From Sideroxydans sp. CL21 (GTDB lineage Bacteria > Pseudomonadota > Gammaproteobacteria > Burkholderiales > Gallionellaceae), in contig NZ_LR699166.1 in the NCBI RefSeq assembly GCF_902459525.1, forward strand, positions 969,501-1,033,500: 64,000 nucleotides of DNA, given 5' to 3'. Shown here piece by piece: positions 61,773 through 64,000 of the stretch. The notes under the pieces are model-generated. The model ran no database searches. It was not told the origin of the DNA and saw nothing but the letters and a program-made list of their open reading frames with translations. How positions within the stretch are numbered: the stretch's first letter is position 1; every line of letters starts with the position of its first letter. Position numbers and translations under genes: made by a program.

Positions 61773-63059
61773 TTGAACAAAACAGGGGACACTGGTTTGG
61801 AAGCCTTAAAAGTACAATTTCAACAAAGCACCGGTGCCAAGCCCTGGATAGCCGTATTCGATCTGAAAGTAACAAAGAACAGCCCGGCTGGCAGTTGTGT
61901 GCTGGCAGAAGTACTCGGTCTGGCGGATGAATTTGATATCACCGTATTCTCGGATGCGTTCGATAACGACAACACCGGGCGTGTACGCTGGGTGAGGGTA
62001 CCCTTGCCCGGCAAGCCGGGAATTTTGCGCTACGTATTTTTCAACCTGCTGGCACCGCGCGCATTGCGCAAGCACATCGCGCAGCGCGGTACTCCGCCTG
62101 TTCTGATCCAGGCGACACAGGGTCAATTCATCGGCGCCGATATTTGTTATGCCCATTTCTGTCATCGGTCCTATCTGGAACATCAGTGGCAATTTCAAAA
62201 AGCACGAGGTTTGCGCAGACTGGTACGCTGGATCACTCACCAATACAATGCGACGACTGAGCGGCTTTCTTTCCTCAAGGCTGCTCAGGTGGTAACGCCT
62301 TCTCAAGGTCTGGTTAGGGAGTTGACCCAGACTTATTCTTTCCTCAAAGCTCGGGTGATCGCAATTCCAAATCCGGTTGATGTTGAATCATTCGCACGTC
62401 CGGAAGGGTTTGACCGTAACCCGCTTCTTGCGCGATTGGGTTTACCGGTTTATTCGCGCGTGCTGTGCTTCGCGGCGCTGGGTGATTTTTCCCGCAAGGG
62501 GCTTGGAGTGCTGCTGGAAGCTTTGTCTGGGATAAGCGATCTATCGGTAAGGTTGCTGGTAGTGGGTGGGAATGCAGGGGAAATTGCCGAGTTCAACGAG
62601 ATTGCCAGAAAACTGAACGTGTCACAGCGGGTTGCATTTGCCGGTTACCAGAGCGATGTTAGGCAGTATTTGTGGGCATCCGATCTGTTTGTGTTGCCTT
62701 CCTTGTACGAAACTTTTGCGCTGGTGGTCATGCAGGCCATGGCTGCAGGTGTACCTGCCATCGTGACCCGTTTGCACGGTGTCGAAGACTATGCGGTGCA
62801 GGGCGAGAATGCCTGGTTTGTTGAACGCAATCCCGATGCAGTGCGTGCGGCGATCGTCACTGTGTTAAGCGACGAAAAACTGCTGCAATCGGCTCGAATT
62901 ACCGCCAGCCAGACGGTGGCCCGCTATGACAAGGCGCCTTTCGTGGAAGCTTGGCGCAAGTGCATGCGCGAGGCAATCGCTGCCAAGTTAAATGATGGGA
63001 TGTCAGATTCAGTTAAAACTCCGGTTCAACTCCAGACGCAAATGCAAAACAAGATCTAA
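61773..63059 (+). CDS. Glycosyltransferase family 4
   Basis: Frame from a TTG at 61773 (428 residues); a second in-frame TTG at 61797 has a better AGGGGA site and may be the real start. GT-B fold with acceptor half (ADICYAHFCHRSYLEHQW) and donor half: IPNPVDVESFARPEG, FAALGDFSRKGLGVLLEAL, AFAGYQSDVRQYLWASD and YETFALVVMQAMAAGVPAIV. The C-terminus is a Gln-rich tail. Another sugar-adding enzyme of the Eps pathway. Confidence 0.88.
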   Translation: MNKTGDTGLEALKVQFQQSTGAKPWIAVFDLKVTKNSPAGSCVLAEVLGLADEFDITVFSDAFDNDNTGRVRWVRVPLPGKPGILRYVFFNLLAPRALRKHIAQRGTPPVLIQATQGQFIGADICYAHFCHRSYLEHQWQFQKARGLRRLVRWITHQYNATTERLSFLKAAQVVTPSQGLVRELTQTYSFLKARVIAIPNPVDVESFARPEGFDRNPLLARLGLPVYSRVLCFAALGDFSRKGLGVLLEALSGISDLSVRLLVVGGNAGEIAEFNEIARKLNVSQRVAFAGYQSDVRQYLWASDLFVLPSLYETFALVVMQAMAAGVPAIVTRLHGVEDYAVQGENAWFVERNPDAVRAAIVTVLSDEKLLQSARITASQTVARYDKAPFVEAWRKCMREAIAAKLNDGMSDSVKTPVQLQTQMQNKI

Positions 63060-63067
63060 ATCGCACA

Positions 63068-64000
63068 ATGCTTATGAAATCATCCGGCGCTTGCCGCGTT
63101 GCCATCGTCACCAATATCCCCGCACCCTACCGGTTGCCGGTATATGAGGTTTTGGCCGCCGATCCGCAGATTGAGCTGAAGGTGTTTTTTTGCAGTGGAC
63201 GCGAGCCCGATCGTAGCTGGGACTTGCGCGAGGCACGTTTTGATCAGGTGTATCTGCGCGAACGATTCATCAGCTACCGTGGTCGCTTCATCCATTTCAA
63301 TCCTGACGTATGGAGTGAGTTGGATTCGTATCGCCCGGAGGTGGTGATCACCACCGGATTCAACCCCACGCATCTGTTCGCCTATTTGTATGCGCGCACG
63401 TTTGGTCTCAAGCATGTCGCCATGACTGACGGGACATTGAAGTCGGAAGAAAAACTTTCGGGTATCCATCGCTGGATCAGGCGCAGGGTGTTCTCCGGTA
63501 CGCAAGCTTTCATTGGGGCAAGCGATGGCGCTTTTGATCTTTACCGGTCATATGATATTGGCGAGGATCGGATTTTCAAGTCGCATTTGTGCGCCAACAA
63601 CGCTGCATTTTTTGCCGCATCGGACATCGAAAAAAAATACGATTTCATTTTCTGCGGCCGCTTCGTGGACGTGAAGAATCCATTGTTTGTGCTCGAAGTG
63701 GCACGGCAGGTGGCTCGTTACCTGGAACGCAGAATCGTTGTGGCCTTTGTAGGCTCGGGAGAAATGGAAGCCGGAATGCGGGCCCTGGCTGCGACGATGT
63801 CGGCAGAGGTAGAGGCTATTTTTACCGGCTTTGCCCGTCAGGATGAGCTGCCAACATTATACGGCGCTGCCCGGATTTTCATGTTCCCGACGCAATGGGA
63901 TCCTTGGGGGGTAGTGGCGAACGAGGCCTGTGCCTCCGGTTTGCCTGTACTGGTAACGCCTTTTGCCGGAGCGGCAGGGGAACTGGTGCGGAATGGACAA
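63068..64000 (+). CDS. Glycosyltransferase family 4, 3' end missing
   Basis: ATG 63068 (or 63074) opens a frame that stays open to the window edge, 311 codons. The N-terminal half (RVAIVTNIPAPYRLPVYEVLA, RPEVVITTGFNPTHLFAYLYAR, DGTLKSEEKLSG) and the start of the donor half (FIFCGRFVDVKNPLFVLEVA, YGAARIFMFPTQWDPWGVVANEA) are clear GT4 features. The C-terminus lies outside the window. It indicates that the cluster continues to the right, where the initiating sugar-phosphate transferase may be found. Confidence 0.88.
   Translation, partial: MLMKSSGACRVAIVTNIPAPYRLPVYEVLAADPQIELKVFFCSGREPDRSWDLREARFDQVYLRERFISYRGRFIHFNPDVWSELDSYRPEVVITTGFNPTHLFAYLYARTFGLKHVAMTDGTLKSEEKLSGIHRWIRRRVFSGTQAFIGASDGAFDLYRSYDIGEDRIFKSHLCANNAAFFAASDIEKKYDFIFCGRFVDVKNPLFVLEVARQVARYLERRIVVAFVGSGEMEAGMRALAATMSAEVEAIFTGFARQDELPTLYGAARIFMFPTQWDPWGVVANEACASGLPVLVTPFAGAAGELVRNGQ

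Overview
The window looks like a chromosomal segment of a Gram-negative betaproteobacterium, probably of the iron-oxidising Gallionellaceae/Nitrosomonadales type. This is inferred from the type-B exosortase exopolysaccharide (Eps) locus, the exosortase H pair, the codon and GC character, and the very high density of PAS and two-component proteins. No rRNA, tRNA, CRISPR array, transposase or phage gene was seen.

Layout. 1-4519: the 3' end of a LapA-domain membrane protein gene, a PqiA-like membrane protein, an FMN reductase, an alpha/beta hydrolase, an SRPBCC protein, a four-helix membrane protein and a 33-residue membrane peptide. 4952-27791: a 23-kb signalling island entirely on the minus strand, read as five transcription units. 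They encode (from upstream to downstream) a CheB-CheR-PAS protein and a PAS-PAS protein; a Crp/Fnr regulator, a hybrid kinase and a REC-PAS protein; a stand-alone response regulator; a 1525-residue CHASE3 hybrid kinase with REC and REC-REC-kinase partners; and a kinase with four near-identical tandem PAS domains followed by a REC-MgtE fusion and a REC-HD-GYP protein. 27792-28364: intergenic, with a candidate small RNA, a terminator and a REPIN-like inverted repeat. 28365-33857: lipoyl synthase, iron superoxide dismutase, an AhpD-like protein and short-chain dehydrogenase divergent from a LysR regulator, and an AlkA-like glycosylase. 33910-39493: a CBS-GGDEF-EAL protein and an exosortase H module (XrtH, its partner membrane protein, and a divergent subtilase carrying the sorting signal). 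39619-64000: an Eps gene cluster with export and chain-length proteins, exosortase B and EpsI, GDP-fucose synthesis, flippase, polymerase, acyltransferases, many glycosyltransferases and a PslG-like hydrolase. It runs off the right edge inside a glycosyltransferase gene.

How it fits together. The signalling island combines phosphorelay proteins with c-di-GMP turnover (HD-GYP in the island, GGDEF-EAL nearby) next to a polysaccharide locus, so control of attachment or matrix production is a reasonable inference, not a demonstrated one. Two observations stand out. First, the leader regions of four of the five signalling units carry a Crp/Fnr-geometry palindrome (GTGCG-N4-CGCAC) at exactly the same distance from a -10-like hexamer, and the fifth has a degenerate copy; a Crp/Fnr gene lies within the island, which suggests a self-contained autoregulated regulon. 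Second, one response regulator has the membrane domain of an MgtE magnesium channel as its output domain, an arrangement that would couple phosphorelay signalling directly to ion transport.
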